64,000 bases of DNA from Trichosphaerium sp. ATCC 40318 (lineage: Eukaryota > Discosea > Flabellinia > Trichosidae): contig JALMLS010000505.1 in the NCBI GenBank assembly GCA_038496445.1, forward strand, positions 82,500 through 146,499. The letters are read 5' to 3'. Below the pieces are notes generated by a model. That model was not told where the DNA came from. It did not search any database and was given only the letters and a program-made list of their open reading frames with translations. This document shows, piece after piece, positions 12,761-25,799 of this stretch. How positions within the stretch are numbered: the first letter of the stretch is position 1; each line of letters begins with the position of its first letter. Position numbers and translations under genes: made by a program.

Positions 12761-12888
12761 AAGACCTATTGAAAAACAAAAAGTTTCCCTTTCAGCTAAA
12801 CAATGTGATGGTATGTGTCAAAACAATTTGTAATACCTTTGCTGAGTAAAGGGGTGCCGAGACCTCTGAATTGAAGGCATCATTTAAT

Positions 12889-13083
12889 ATGATACCACAT
12901 TTTTTTGTGATATCCCTTTTTTTACTAATGTCGCTGTCTGTAGCTATTGTACGAGCAGCATGGAAAAGCAATCAATTAGAGGTCGCCAAAAATGTGCCAA
13001 GTTCTGCTACGAAAGGTAAAGCCGCTTTTGAAAAAGCTATGAAGAGCGCAATGTGGTTGGGGAGTTTGAGAAACTTAAACTAG
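12889..13083 (+). CDS. possible small secreted peptide (64 aa)
   Basis: From the ATG at 12889 the frame gives a strong signal-peptide-like start (HFFVISLFLLMSLSVAIV). About 40 basic and polar residues follow, to a stop at 13081-13083. There is no recognised family and no visible intron. The ATG was chosen because it sits directly before the hydrophobic core. It could also be one exon of a larger gene or chance. Confidence 0.33.
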   Translation: MIPHFFVISLFLLMSLSVAIVRAAWKSNQLEVAKNVPSSATKGKAAFEKAMKSAMWLGSLRNLN

Positions 13084-13526
13084 TATTGGCATAAATTAAT
13101 CGCTCAATATTACCACTGTGTTATCGTAACAATATTCAAAAATAAAAGAAATTGTACCAACAAGGCGAGTGCTCTGATTGCTGCTACAATTGGAAGATCA
13201 GAACAGTCTTTTTATTGTTTGACACAGCTGTTTGTCAATGATATATCCTTGGTCAGTTCTATGTGTCGCACCAACACATTTATCTCTGTATCCAAGGTTT
13301 TTCCTTGCCTGTGTGGGTACTATGTACTGGCTATTGCAAAAAAAAAAAGTGCTGCCTAACTATCCTTTTCTATCAGTCCCTGGCTTTTAGACAAAATCTC
13401 TGAAAGCGATAGTAAAGCAAGCTTCCAGTACAACTAGTTAAAACAGTTCAATGACAAATTACCATAATCTGAGTCAATTCCAAAACGAGTAGATCTATTG
13501 ATAATTTTTTATTTGAAGACACAGCA
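13084..13526. other. intergenic, nothing recognised
   Basis: Spacer between the small plus-strand ORF and the 3' end of the mucin-like gene. I see no exon, repeat or RNA gene. Confidence 0.35.
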
Positions 13527-14129
13527 TTACAAAATTATACTTAACAGTGCTACAAAAGAAACACAAAACAAAAGATTGATAGAATTCAATTTTTGTGAAG
13601 ATGAACCTGGTGGAGTTACAGGAGATTGTGTTGGAATGGCAGTTGGATCTGCTGTTGGTGCAATTGTTGGCGTTACTGTTGATAGTGATATTGGAAACAC
13701 AGGAGCCAAGTTTGTAGGTGGCATACTTGGAGACACTGTTGTTGGCGTTAGTGTTGTAGGAGCTAACGTGGTAGGGCTTAGATTTGTGGGAGTTTGTGTT
13801 GTTGGTATCATTGGAGGTTGAGTGGTTGGAGGTAGCGTGGTTGGAGGTAAAGTTGTAGGAGGTAAAGTGGTTGGAGGTAGCGTGGTTGGAGCTAACGTTG
13901 TAGGAGGTAGAGTGGTTGGAGGGAGCGTGGTTGGAGGTAGAGTGGTTGGAGCTAACGTTGTAGGAGGTAAAGTGGTTGGAGGTAGCGTGGTTGGTGCTAA
14001 TGTTGTATCTATGTTATATTTCACTACAAATAAACCTGGAGGATGGACTGTTGGTGGTATGTCGAAACTATCAAAAAGGTAAACGCCGGCGTCAAAATTT
14101 GGTAATTGCGCACCCGAATGTTGTTGCAT
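13527..14129 (-). CDS. Thr/Pro-rich mucin-like protein with GPI-anchor-type C-terminus
   Basis: Probable cell-surface mucin-like protein. After about 40 N-terminal residues comes a run of PTTLP-type pentamer repeats (at least 12 nearly perfect, about 13820-14010), then a more varied Thr/Pro region. Threonines of this kind are usual O-glycosylation sites. The last residues (LLFCVSFVALLSIIL) form a hydrophobic tail after a small-residue stretch (SSSQK), as in GPI-anchor signals. The first in-frame ATG is at 14129, with a stop just upstream. It has no signal peptide, so a signal exon farther upstream is likely missing. The repeats are short and homogeneous at the DNA level, so length variation between strains is expected. 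Confidence 0.65.
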   Translation of the reverse strand: MQQHSGAQLPNFDAGVYLFDSFDIPPTVHPPGLFVVKYNIDTTLAPTTLPPTTLPPTTLAPTTLPPTTLPPTTLPPTTLAPTTLPPTTLPPTTLPPTTLPPTTQPPMIPTTQTPTNLSPTTLAPTTLTPTTVSPSMPPTNLAPVFPISLSTVTPTIAPTADPTAIPTQSPVTPPGSSSQKLNSINLLFCVSFVALLSIIL

Positions 14130-14281
14130 TGAAGAAAGGATTTATGGGAGCATTGGTGAAATTAGAAGAAACCAAAGAGATACCTAAGTTAAAGCGTTAG
14201 TTTAGTGATACCTGTGTTGCCATGACACAAAACAGAGAAGGTAATAATAAAATCAAACTAAAAATACTTCACATATTTATT

Positions 14282-14497
14282 CTAAAACAGTTTAATGTGT
14301 ATACCTTCAACTATTGATGCCTCCATAACACATCTAACAATAACCGGCAAGCTTGCACTTTGCGCAATACTGGCAACGTGTATGCAACAAGAGCGAGGGC
14401 CAACTTGAGCACTGTACTCTATTGATGCATCGGAAACAATAAAATCAGGGTTGTTTGGTTCCGAAAGAATAGTTTCGTTAGTACTTACACCACGCAT
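14282..14497 (-). CDS. small unrecognised protein or terminal exon (71 aa)
   Basis: Open frame from an ATG at 14497, preceded by in-frame stops, to a TAG at 14282-14284. AATAAA follows almost immediately on the same strand, fitting a true 3' end. The product is mixed hydrophobic and polar, with a Cys pair (RSCCIHVAS) and no signal peptide. No family is recognised. It could be the last exon of a gene whose upstream exons I cannot place. Confidence 0.4.
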   Translation of the reverse strand: MRGVSTNETILSEPNNPDFIVSDASIEYSAQVGPRSCCIHVASIAQSASLPVIVRCVMEASIVEGIHIKLF

Positions 14498-14634
14498 GTT
14501 TTAGTTTTAGTGTTACAGTGCTAAAACATATTTTAGTGACATTTAGAAGAAGAGCAAGTGCTTTCATGGTTTTACAGGTAAGAGTTGTGTTATTTTTAGG
14601 TAATTTGCGACTAGTTTCTCCGGGGTTTCCTAAA

Positions 14635-14790
14635 ATGGCGACAAAAAAGTAGAACAAATGTCGAAGTGATATTGAACTGTTCGCCACAAAGGAGACAACT
14701 GGGGTATGGCGCTCAGTCGCCGCTAGGCTCTGCCCCCCCGAACCCCCTTTTTAAATAGTTCCTATGGCATAATATAGGATAAATAGTCAA
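14635..14790 (+). repeat. dispersed repeat A, copy 1
   Basis: This 150-bp stretch (CAAATGTCGAAGTGATATTG ... AATATAGGATAAA) recurs at 57284-57445 in the same orientation with few differences. It includes a C-rich run after GCCGCTAGGCTCTGCC, far richer in GC than its surroundings. The 57-kb copy has an extra G-run that pairs with the C-run to make a hairpin; this copy lacks it. It could be a SINE-like element or a non-coding RNA derivative. I see no A and B boxes clear enough to call a tRNA origin. Confidence 0.55.
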
Positions 14791-14890
14791 TTGTCGGCCG
14801 ACTTTTTTGACTTTTTTTTTTCAAAATTTTCAATTTGGGCTTCCACTTCGAAAGAATTTCGTCAATACAATGACTCGCGGTAATTAACGA

Positions 14891-15276
14891 GTTTTCAAAT
14901 CGAATAAATACTCATATTCGTATTCGAATATGTGTTTGTTGTAATTAAAAATTGGTTGCAACTGCACTGGTTGTAGCCAGCTAAGAAAAATACGAAGGCT
15001 GGTTCTGTGTTTTTTCCCCCCCGTCATGCGTTCTTACGTAAAAGCTCTAAACAACACTCTCATAGTTTTTTCTACCCGCAGAGATGCAAGAAATAAAGGT
15101 TTTGTGGTGTTTGGTGAGCGAACTATTTGTCCCATAAAGGCAATTGCACCTAATAAAACAATATTTTATGCTGTTGTCAAAACTTTTATTTTAGCGATTT
15201 TCGACTCAAAAATGAACCTATTTTGGTTCATCGATTTTTGAGATCGAATACGAATATGTGTTTATTCGTTTGGAAC
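14891..15276. mobile_element. MITE-like element with imperfect terminal inverted repeats
   Basis: About 35-bp arms at 14891-14927 and 15243-15276 are imperfect inverted copies (shared core CGAATACGAATATG and its complement). They enclose about 320 bp with no convincing gene. The short length and inverted ends suggest a non-autonomous DNA element. I could not identify a target-site duplication. Confidence 0.4.
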
Positions 15277-15732
15277 ATCGGTACTTGTAAGTTCAAGGAA
15301 GGCACAGTAGGGGTCAACGTTACAATTCAACACCCAGGAAGCGCATTCCATATGACATCCCATACGCCAGAAACATACCACAACAAACTGAGAATTTAGT
15401 TGCACGTGTTAAATCCGCTAAACTTGATAGGACTAATTTTTTCAATGAAGCAATTTTTTGTAGTTTCGGCTTTCAGCTGCTAAACAGTCTGAATTCTCTA
15501 TCGGGCGTTAGTTATGCTAAAGAGGTACAGCAAGTATCTAAACGACAGACTTTTTCGGTCAATCTGGAGTTAAGTGTCTTAAAACCCAAACTACGTACAC
15601 CAAACATAGCCCACGCTATTACCGTGACAGTTCAAATAAATTTAGTGAAGTAGAGCGAATCTCCGTACGTGTCGTACCCAGATATCGTGGTTACGCTTAT
15701 TAGTGTTTACAATAAAATTATATAGTACTGTG
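15277..15732. other. intergenic, nothing recognised
   Basis: Flank of the coiled-coil gene. It has no exon or repeat that I can support and presumably carries that gene's promoter. Confidence 0.3.
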
Positions 15733-17408
15733 ATGAAGAGTAGCGCTGCCGAGTTAATGAAACGTTACAATACGCTAGCAGAACAGCTAGATGATCTTGG
15801 ACAACGCGTTGTTCGCGTCCAAGGTACGTGAGTTGCAATACCGGCAAGTTAATGCTGTCTAGAGATTGAAATTAAAATGAGCAGCTTTAATATGGCTCTT
15901 AAAGAAGCAAACGATGTTAGTCATCAGCTAAAGCAAGCCGAAGACAAGATAAAAGAAAAGCGACCAATTTTGGTACAATAATATTCTACATCAGTTATTC
16001 CACCTGTGGATATACCCAACGCATTGTTATCGGGCAACTTTTATCCCAAATGTTTTCGTTAAACTGTAACCACCCTATCTTCTTTGAAATTCTATCAAGT
16101 GCTAGTTTATCAAACCGGCGTCCTAGCTTCACTTCTGGCGCACAAATTTTAACTAAGTTATAGATCAAATGTAAGAGGTTGAGAGAACAAAGCACGAAAC
16201 TGAAATCAGCGTATTACGAGCTGCAGCAAACTTATTCGCAGCGTGAGAAACATTTGGTAGAACTTACACATAAGCTGAGAGGCTATTTTATTGCTTCAAG
16301 ATGCTTAGTGGATATGCAACTACCTGCGTCTATTAGAATAGCAAGTGGGATGCAACCGAGAATGCTTCGTAGAGCACGTGTTCGTCAGCTTGTGCCACTT
16401 GCTTGTAAGTAGTATTTCTGTCTTTTTATGTATTTTTTTCTCTTGTGTCTGTATTTCTCGAAAAAAAACCCGTTTATTGTGTCTTTCAAGTTAAACATTA
16501 CCTCTTGATTAGCTTGTGATTACTTTATAATAATTTTTGAATTATCAACTAAGGTGATTTATTTTGAATGACACATGATTGCAAATTGTATTGTTTTATT
16601 TTTCTTAGTTTTTACTGTTTATTTATAGATCGTAAAGTGCGACTAGATGACGTTACAGAACACTTAGAAAAAGACATTGCCGATATGGAAGAACAAAAGG
16701 CAGCATTGCACGTATTGATTATTTTCCAACGGCGAAAATTTATTGACAACAGCTTGTTAACGTTGACGTAGTGAAAACAGTATAGAGGGGTGCAAATTCA
16801 CAGAAGAAGAGGCAGACAAAGCATTGTCGAGAATACCAGAATTAGAAAGACTTACAAGACATCATCATTTGTTGTATGGATCAGCTATAGCTGAGGTAGA
16901 GACATCATATTTACTTCTACAAAAAAAACTGACCAAAAAAAAACTGTTTTAAAAGGGTTCTTCATTAGAGTTATTATTGCGCTCTCAATTTACTTTCTTC
17001 TATCAAATTACCAAGAATGAATCAACTAGCTACCATTTTTGGCAAGAGGAAATATTTTGCGGCTATAGCGCAGCATTTATCATGCCGTTTCATAAATTTT
17101 TTTTTCCAACTCTCAGTGTTTTCCATACTTGCTATTTACTGATGTTCCTTTCTTTAGCTAGACAAAATTAGAGAGGCTGAGCATAACTATGTTGATTTAA
17201 AAGATTATTATGCGCGTATACTGAAATTATACAATGGCCTTGAGCGTAAGCTAGTAAACATTTATTTTTTCATTAAATCCAAATTATACACTAAATTGTA
17301 CTTCTTTTAATAGGTGATCTGATACAAATTAATTCTGATATTGCTTTTCTTGAACAGGATGAGCTCACAAAAAAATACCAAGAGAACCAGCCAATTGTAT
17401 TGAATTAA
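15733..17408 (+). CDS. coiled-coil protein of unknown function
   Basis: Multi-exon gene, with no recognised enzyme domain. The start ATG at 15733 opens a helical, charged N-terminus (AELMKRYNTLAEQLDDLG). Exons continue at about 15874, 16168-16407, 16629-16710, 16789-16895, 17160-17228 and 17315, joined mostly at GTACGT- or GTAAGC-type donors. The exon at 16168-16407 has a central non-coiled, basic segment (RRARVRQL). Coiled coils lie on both sides, and the end (AFLEQDELTKKY) is coiled too. The length, about 270 residues, and all-helical pattern would suit a structural subunit such as a kinetochore or augmin-type protein, but I see no diagnostic motif. The stop is at 17406-17408. Confidence 0.6.
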
Positions 17409-17443
17409 CAGATTACCACATCAGCATATGTTGGAAAACGGAG

Positions 17444-17449
17444 AATAAA
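17444..17449 (+). terminator. AATAAA poly(A) signal
   Basis: AATAAA lies about 36 nt after the coiled-coil gene's stop, with further AATAAA-like copies just downstream. The opposing minus-strand gene ends within the next 430 bp, so the two genes converge here. Confidence 0.45.
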
Positions 17450-17876
17450 AGATAAGAACTAATAAATAATAAACACAAGTTTTGTGTACATGTGTTTTTA
17501 TTTGATCCATACTTTCAACACATGGCATTGTCACAATGAACAAAAAAAAATGAATTATAGCTACAATGCTTTGGCAGGTACTTCAGTAGTGCTATTTTCT
17601 TTTGAGTTCGAAGGCCTAGGTAGATAATTAGGGATACAAAATAATGAAAAAAAATGAAAGAATACGTCAGTTCTATTCGTTCAAATTCTACTGTGTCTTG
17701 TCCCGCAATAAACACCATCATTTTTATTCGCATATATAAAACAGTATATTCAAGGCAACGAGAGAAAATAAAGTGACATGTCGCTTAAATGATTTGTTGA
17801 TGTGTCAAGTTATTTTGACGATTTTTTTTACAAAATGATCAAATTGAAGAAAAAAATGAGAAAGGTAACTGCAGAC

Positions 17877-20433
17877 TTACTCTGGTTCCTCCATATTCCT
17901 CAAACCAATACAAGTAACAGCATGGCAGAAAAAGTATGGTAATAAGAAAGATACAAATGTTAAACATCCAGGACCAAAGAATCCTCTGTATAAAAATGGG
18001 AATATTGTAGGACCATGTTGGATTGCTAGGTTACTTGCTATCAAGCATAAAATATTCATACCAACTACAAACGTTGATGAAAGTGCAGCTACAGGTGATT
18101 TGAGTAGACCAGGGTTCTAAGTAGTGATAAAAATGGTCAGTGAACATGTGCATAAAAAATTAAAGAAGTTTGGAATTTTTGTGTTCATTAAACATTTTTA
18201 ACTGTACCTTTGCAAAGTATGCGGAGATAGGATACTCTATCGAAACAAAGAAACATTGGAAAGCAGACCAAGTGAGCTAGTTTGCCAAAAAAATGAGACG
18301 TGACTTGTTGAGAAATGTAAAGAAAAAGATTACTAACCCATTTCGCATTGAGATCATGCCACACGCCAGCGAAAACAAATGCAACACAAATTGCGAACAG
18401 CTATTAAAATAGATTAATCAACCTGGAATAAATGCATGGTGGCTTTAGAAAGGAAAGAAATTGTTTGAGGAAGAGTTTTAGAAGAAAAAGTTGATAAAAC
18501 AAAACATACAGGATTGTTACGTCCACCAAGAGGAATATACACATATTTCACAATCCATCTATTAAAACTTGCGTGCCAGTTTCTCCAAAATAATCTGAAC
18601 GACATACTGAATGTAATACAACCTTTTAAAAGAATAAATAAGCAACAAGACAAGCACAATTAGGTTGATGGTTTTTCAGTTTTTTGTTCTTTCGAAACTG
18701 AGCGTACTTGTCATATTCTCAGGTACCCAAATACCATCAAGTAAAGCGAATGCGCGTGAGAATCTCCAAATAATAAGGAATTTCATGTACATGAAATGAA
18801 GTGTAAAGTAACATGTCAAAGCTACACCATAACTATCCATTCTGAAATAAAAAAAGTAAATACATTTTTCTTGTTTTTTCAGGCTACATACGCTCTCCAC
18901 ATGCCATGTTCGTTGAATGAATACAAGTAAATATAATGCAACATGACTTCTACAAGAAACATATAAACACTGGTCTAAAGGTACGTGTTACAAGACATGG
19001 AGTTCAACACTTAGTACCTTTACAAACATGAATAAAACAGACATCAATGGTACCTTCGTCTGAGGTTTCTTGACCTTAACAACCATGTTAACATTATGTC
19101 ATGATTACTATCATGGATAAACGTACATTATTTACAAACTCTGGAAACGTGGTAATAGGTCCAGCAAGGTACAACGGAAAATAGAAGCAATAAGCTAAAA
19201 CATAAAAAATATTGAAATCTGATGGCTCAACTTCAAGTAACTTGTTTTCTTTGGGAATACCCTTGGTATCTGGGTTCTTAATACGAAGATTCTGCCACCT
19301 ATACTCCATTGCAAAACTAATAACACGAAGGAATATCATCTTATAATAAACATGCCAAGATCCGTAAAGAAGACCTTTCCAACCCTAAAACGAAAATAAA
19401 CAAAAACCAAGCACAATCTGTTGTCTCAGGCGTCCGAATACATTAAGATTTTACGTACAAATAAAGGAAAGCGCATAGCAAGATGTTGAGGATAGTAATA
19501 TGCAAGGAGTAATGGTATAAGTGAGAAAACCCAGTTCACTGGTGGGTATGTTGTAATTGCTGTAGCCAATATATACGCAGCAACAACAAGAGCAAGGTTA
19601 CAAAAAGCACCAGCTCCAAACAATACAAAGTTTGCCGCAACACCAACAATGACATAGTACTAAATAACGAAGAGAGGGTGTCAGTGAATAATAAAACAGC
19701 GATAGATGAGGAAAACAAGAAAGAAAACTCAAATGGTTACAGTTCAAAGCGTTCAAATTCGTTGGCTTTTTTTTGTTCCCAGCTCACAGAAAATACTGTT
19801 TTATAGCGAAATAAAACGCGAGGACTTTTGAAAGGTGGTGGGTGGAAAAGGTATGATTTGAACGACTTGTGCTGTAGATTTTCTCTTTTTTTTTTGTTGA
19901 CATTTTGACACATTGCTGACAAAATGTTTCAACAAAAAACCGTTGATGGCTGTTCCTGTGAACTACAAAATAAGTTTTACGTGTCACGTACACCTAAGAG
20001 AATATGTCTATTTGTGTATTGACGCAATAATCTACTGACTAACACAAATGCGAGTGTTGCTCCACTGTAAAGCATAAAATGTCCTCTGTAACTTTTGTAT
20101 TGGTGATCAGATAGATCCATTATGCGATTTTCTATTAAACGTTAAAAGATAACGTCCATACACCTTGTATGCGACGTCTTGCGCAGTCACGTACTGAATA
20201 ACCACCCTGCACGAAATCCAGCGCGGTAGCGCAACTCTTCTGGCTGTTCTTTTTAAAAACGTTAACAAGGAGTTGGCAGAGTTTGTTATAATACCTTGGG
20301 ATACTTTGTAGCAGAGATAAAGGAACATTATATTGCAGAACACATCAAACAGCGTCCAATACAACATGGGACCAATAGCGAGTCCAAAAACTCGCGCAGG
20401 TGCCAAGTCCATTACAAGGCGCTTAAAACTCAT
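17877..20433 (-). CDS. GUP1: MBOAT-family O-acyltransferase, GUP1/HHAT-like
   Basis: Multi-pass membrane O-acyltransferase. GUP1 relatives remodel GPI-anchor lipids in fungi, and HHAT relatives acylate secreted proteins. In order, I see the N-terminal start at 20433, [12 protein letters not shown] at about 20110, hydrophobic helices at 19440-19660, the FAMEYRW segment near 19310, and [10 protein letters not shown] near 19170. The MBOAT signature [11 protein letters not shown] ... YIPLGG lies near 18520-18600, and the invariant histidine in [12 protein letters not shown] near 18350. All family landmarks are present, so the enzyme looks intact. Introns are many and short, apart from one of about 330 nt near 19660-19990. 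The stop chosen is at 17877-17879. An extra 3' exon is possible because a donor-like GTAAGT overlaps it. Confidence 0.85.
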
Positions 20434-21277
20434 TTTATGCGTTGCCTTTTGCTAACTATAACGCAAATATGTGTAATGGCGCGGTTTAGATTAGATTTTG
20501 ATTGTTTGAATCCTTTTTTGCACAATTGTTTTACACGGTTGACTTTGTTTGCCATTTGTTAGAGCCGGTTGGCACTTTACCTACTTGAAATCAACGTTTA
20601 ACAAGACTATAAACGAACTTGGCTTCATTTCTTACTCCACTGAGTGTACTTGGTCTTTCATACTGCTCACTATTAGGTCAGTGCGCAAGCGGTTGTTACC
20701 AGAACAAGCCAGCCTAGCATACGCCCACAGTTTTGAATATTTCCAAATTTCTCGTGTATTTGACATTTTTCAAAAAAGGATTCGTAATAACACCCAACGA
20801 ACTGTTCCCAACTTTAAAATCTACAAATAGTGCCGTACGATATTCAAATATGCCACTCGCACTTGTTTGGGATGTATCAGACTCTCTTGTACCTTTTTCA
20901 TTTGATAGGTTCGGACTTGGCGTTAAAACCCTATGTACGGCATGACGGGATCTTAGAGTACGTTTCGTTGGTTTATGTACCGTTTTCTTAGTCTGTAGTT
21001 TTTTTTAAAAGTTGTCTTTTACGGCATCAACAATACCATACGCGCACGTACGCTCTTTGACTTGCTTACTAGCTAGAAGACTTGAAAACCCAACTGACAC
21101 CAACCTTCAGCATTAACAACATTTACCGCATTAATTATTGGCTGTTACGCAACAACAAGCACTGGAGCGCACAAGGAGCGAACGCGCCTTAAAACCGACC
21201 GTTAAGGACGATAAGCGCTCATTTGTTCACCAAAAGCGTCATTAAACGCACTTTATCAAAACTACCTTTAAAACATC
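20434..21277. other. divergent promoter region, no convincing gene
   Basis: This lies between the divergent MBOAT (-) and malic enzyme (+) starts. Plus-strand open frames around 20549-20945 have no motif, and I could not connect them to either gene. The stretch probably holds both promoters. Confidence 0.35.
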
Positions 21278-24290
<3,013 letters not shown>

Positions 24291-24307
24291 AAAAAAGTTG
24301 AAAAAGA

Positions 24308-24313
24308 AATAAA
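24308..24313 (+). terminator. AATAAA poly(A) signal
   Basis: AATAAA lies 18 nt after the malic enzyme stop codon, a usual distance for 3'-end formation. Confidence 0.5.
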
Positions 24314-24558
24314 TCTCCAGTTGTACAAACTATGGCGCAAAGTTATCTGTCGCTTTCTACCTATGAGTGTTGTATTCCCTTCTTTTGTAGGTCACCCGAA
24401 CCTGCGTGTAAGGGAGAACGTTTTGGAAGTGACTTGTCATATGACGTGACTCTTCATTCTATGAGTAGTGACATAACGGTTTATTTAGTCACGTGTTTTC
24501 TTATATTTTACGCTTTTAATATTACTAAACGCATCATACGATCAACACATCAACTTAT

Positions 24559-25523
24559 ATGGAACCACACGCTAATGGGATAATTGATGGTGATCACATT
24601 CCAATCGAGATATGGGTTACGGTCCTTAATTTTGTACCTGACAAGTACCTACTACGTGTCGAGCTTGTGTGTACTTTATTTTTGTGTATTTTGAGAGATT
24701 ATTTTGGCTGTAAACCGCCTACTGTTGTTAAAAGAATCAACAGCAAGAAACAGTTGAAAAAACTTCATAAACGAAAGAGTTTTTTTCATTTAAACATATG
24801 CCAAGTTGAGATTAATTACGAAATGAAGGCAAAACACTTTAAGAAATATCTGATTGGAGTGTTTTCTATTCGTTGCATTTATAAATGTGTGAATGAGAAC
24901 TTCGTCAAAGCATTGGCTGGAGTTCATACAATTAACCTTTCTGGTACTAGTGTGACAGATGAAGGTGTCAAAGCACTGGCTGGCGTTCATACTATTGATC
25001 TTTCAAGTGCAAGATATGTTACAGATGAAGGTATCAAAGCATTATCAGGTGTTCATACTATTAATCTGTTTTGTACCAAAGTAAAAGATAGAGGTGTCAT
25101 AGCATTGGCCGGAGTTCATACAATTAATCTTTGTTATACTGCTGTTACAGATACAGGTGTCAAAGTATTAGGTGGAGTTCATACAATTAATCTTTTGGCT
25201 ACTAAAGTTACAGATGAAGGGTCAAAGCATTATCAGGTGTTCATACAATTAATCTCTGTAAAACTGGCGTGACAGACGAAGGTATCATAGCATTGGCTGG
25301 AGTTCATTCAATTAATTTGTCCCAAACAGCAGTGACAAATAGAGGTGTCAGAGCATTATCAGGTGTTCATACAATTATTCTTTCTGGTACTAGTGTGACA
25401 CGTGACGGTATTGAAGCATTGGCTGGAGTACGTAAAGTTGACTTTTCTTATACTCCCTTTTATTATTATGATGGTTTCATTAAGTTAACAAATATTACTC
25501 ATGAATTTCTTTACGAACAATGA
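24559..25523 (+). pseudogene. F-box/leucine-rich repeat protein gene with a frameshift
   Basis: The N-terminus (IPIEIWVTVLNFV to about residue 55) resembles an F-box, the Skp1-binding module of SCF ubiquitin ligases. From about 24900, LRRs of 23-24 residues follow, with the pattern ALAGVHTINLSGTSVTDEGV. At 25220-25221 the repeat consensus GAAGGTGTC is shortened to GAAGGGTC. This one-base loss moves the reading frame, which stops shortly after. The LRR array continues in another frame to a stop at 25521-25523. An intact version would have about 320 residues. The lesion may be real or a sequence error. The repeats are very similar to one another, suggesting recent expansion. No intron is visible. 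Confidence 0.7.
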
Positions 25524-25799
25524 AGTCTATTGCTTTGTTGGCTTGAACCTAACATGGCGTGTATGATTCATGAGCTAATAGTGCAACAGTATGTTTATTG
25601 TAATATAAAACCACATTTTGTAATCGGACTAGAAAAAAGGTGTGTAAGTTTTCAATCATTGGGTACTGGCTGTTTCGAAAAAAGTGTTGCACTTTCTTGT
25701 TAACTGTGTAGCACAAATATTGCAATATTTGTTTCGATAGGAGAAGCTATCCTGGGTTTTAAACGATTGGAATGGTTTTATTTATTACAAAATTCTATC

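Noticed and set aside
13822-14082. Plus-strand Val/Gly-rich repeat protein
   Set aside because: It is the antisense of the Thr/Pro codons of the mucin gene, which has the better supported C-terminal signal on the minus strand.
14635-14790. rRNA or tRNA gene fragment
   Set aside because: The GC-rich part looked RNA-like, but I could identify no tRNA cloverleaf, A/B boxes or known rRNA core sequence.
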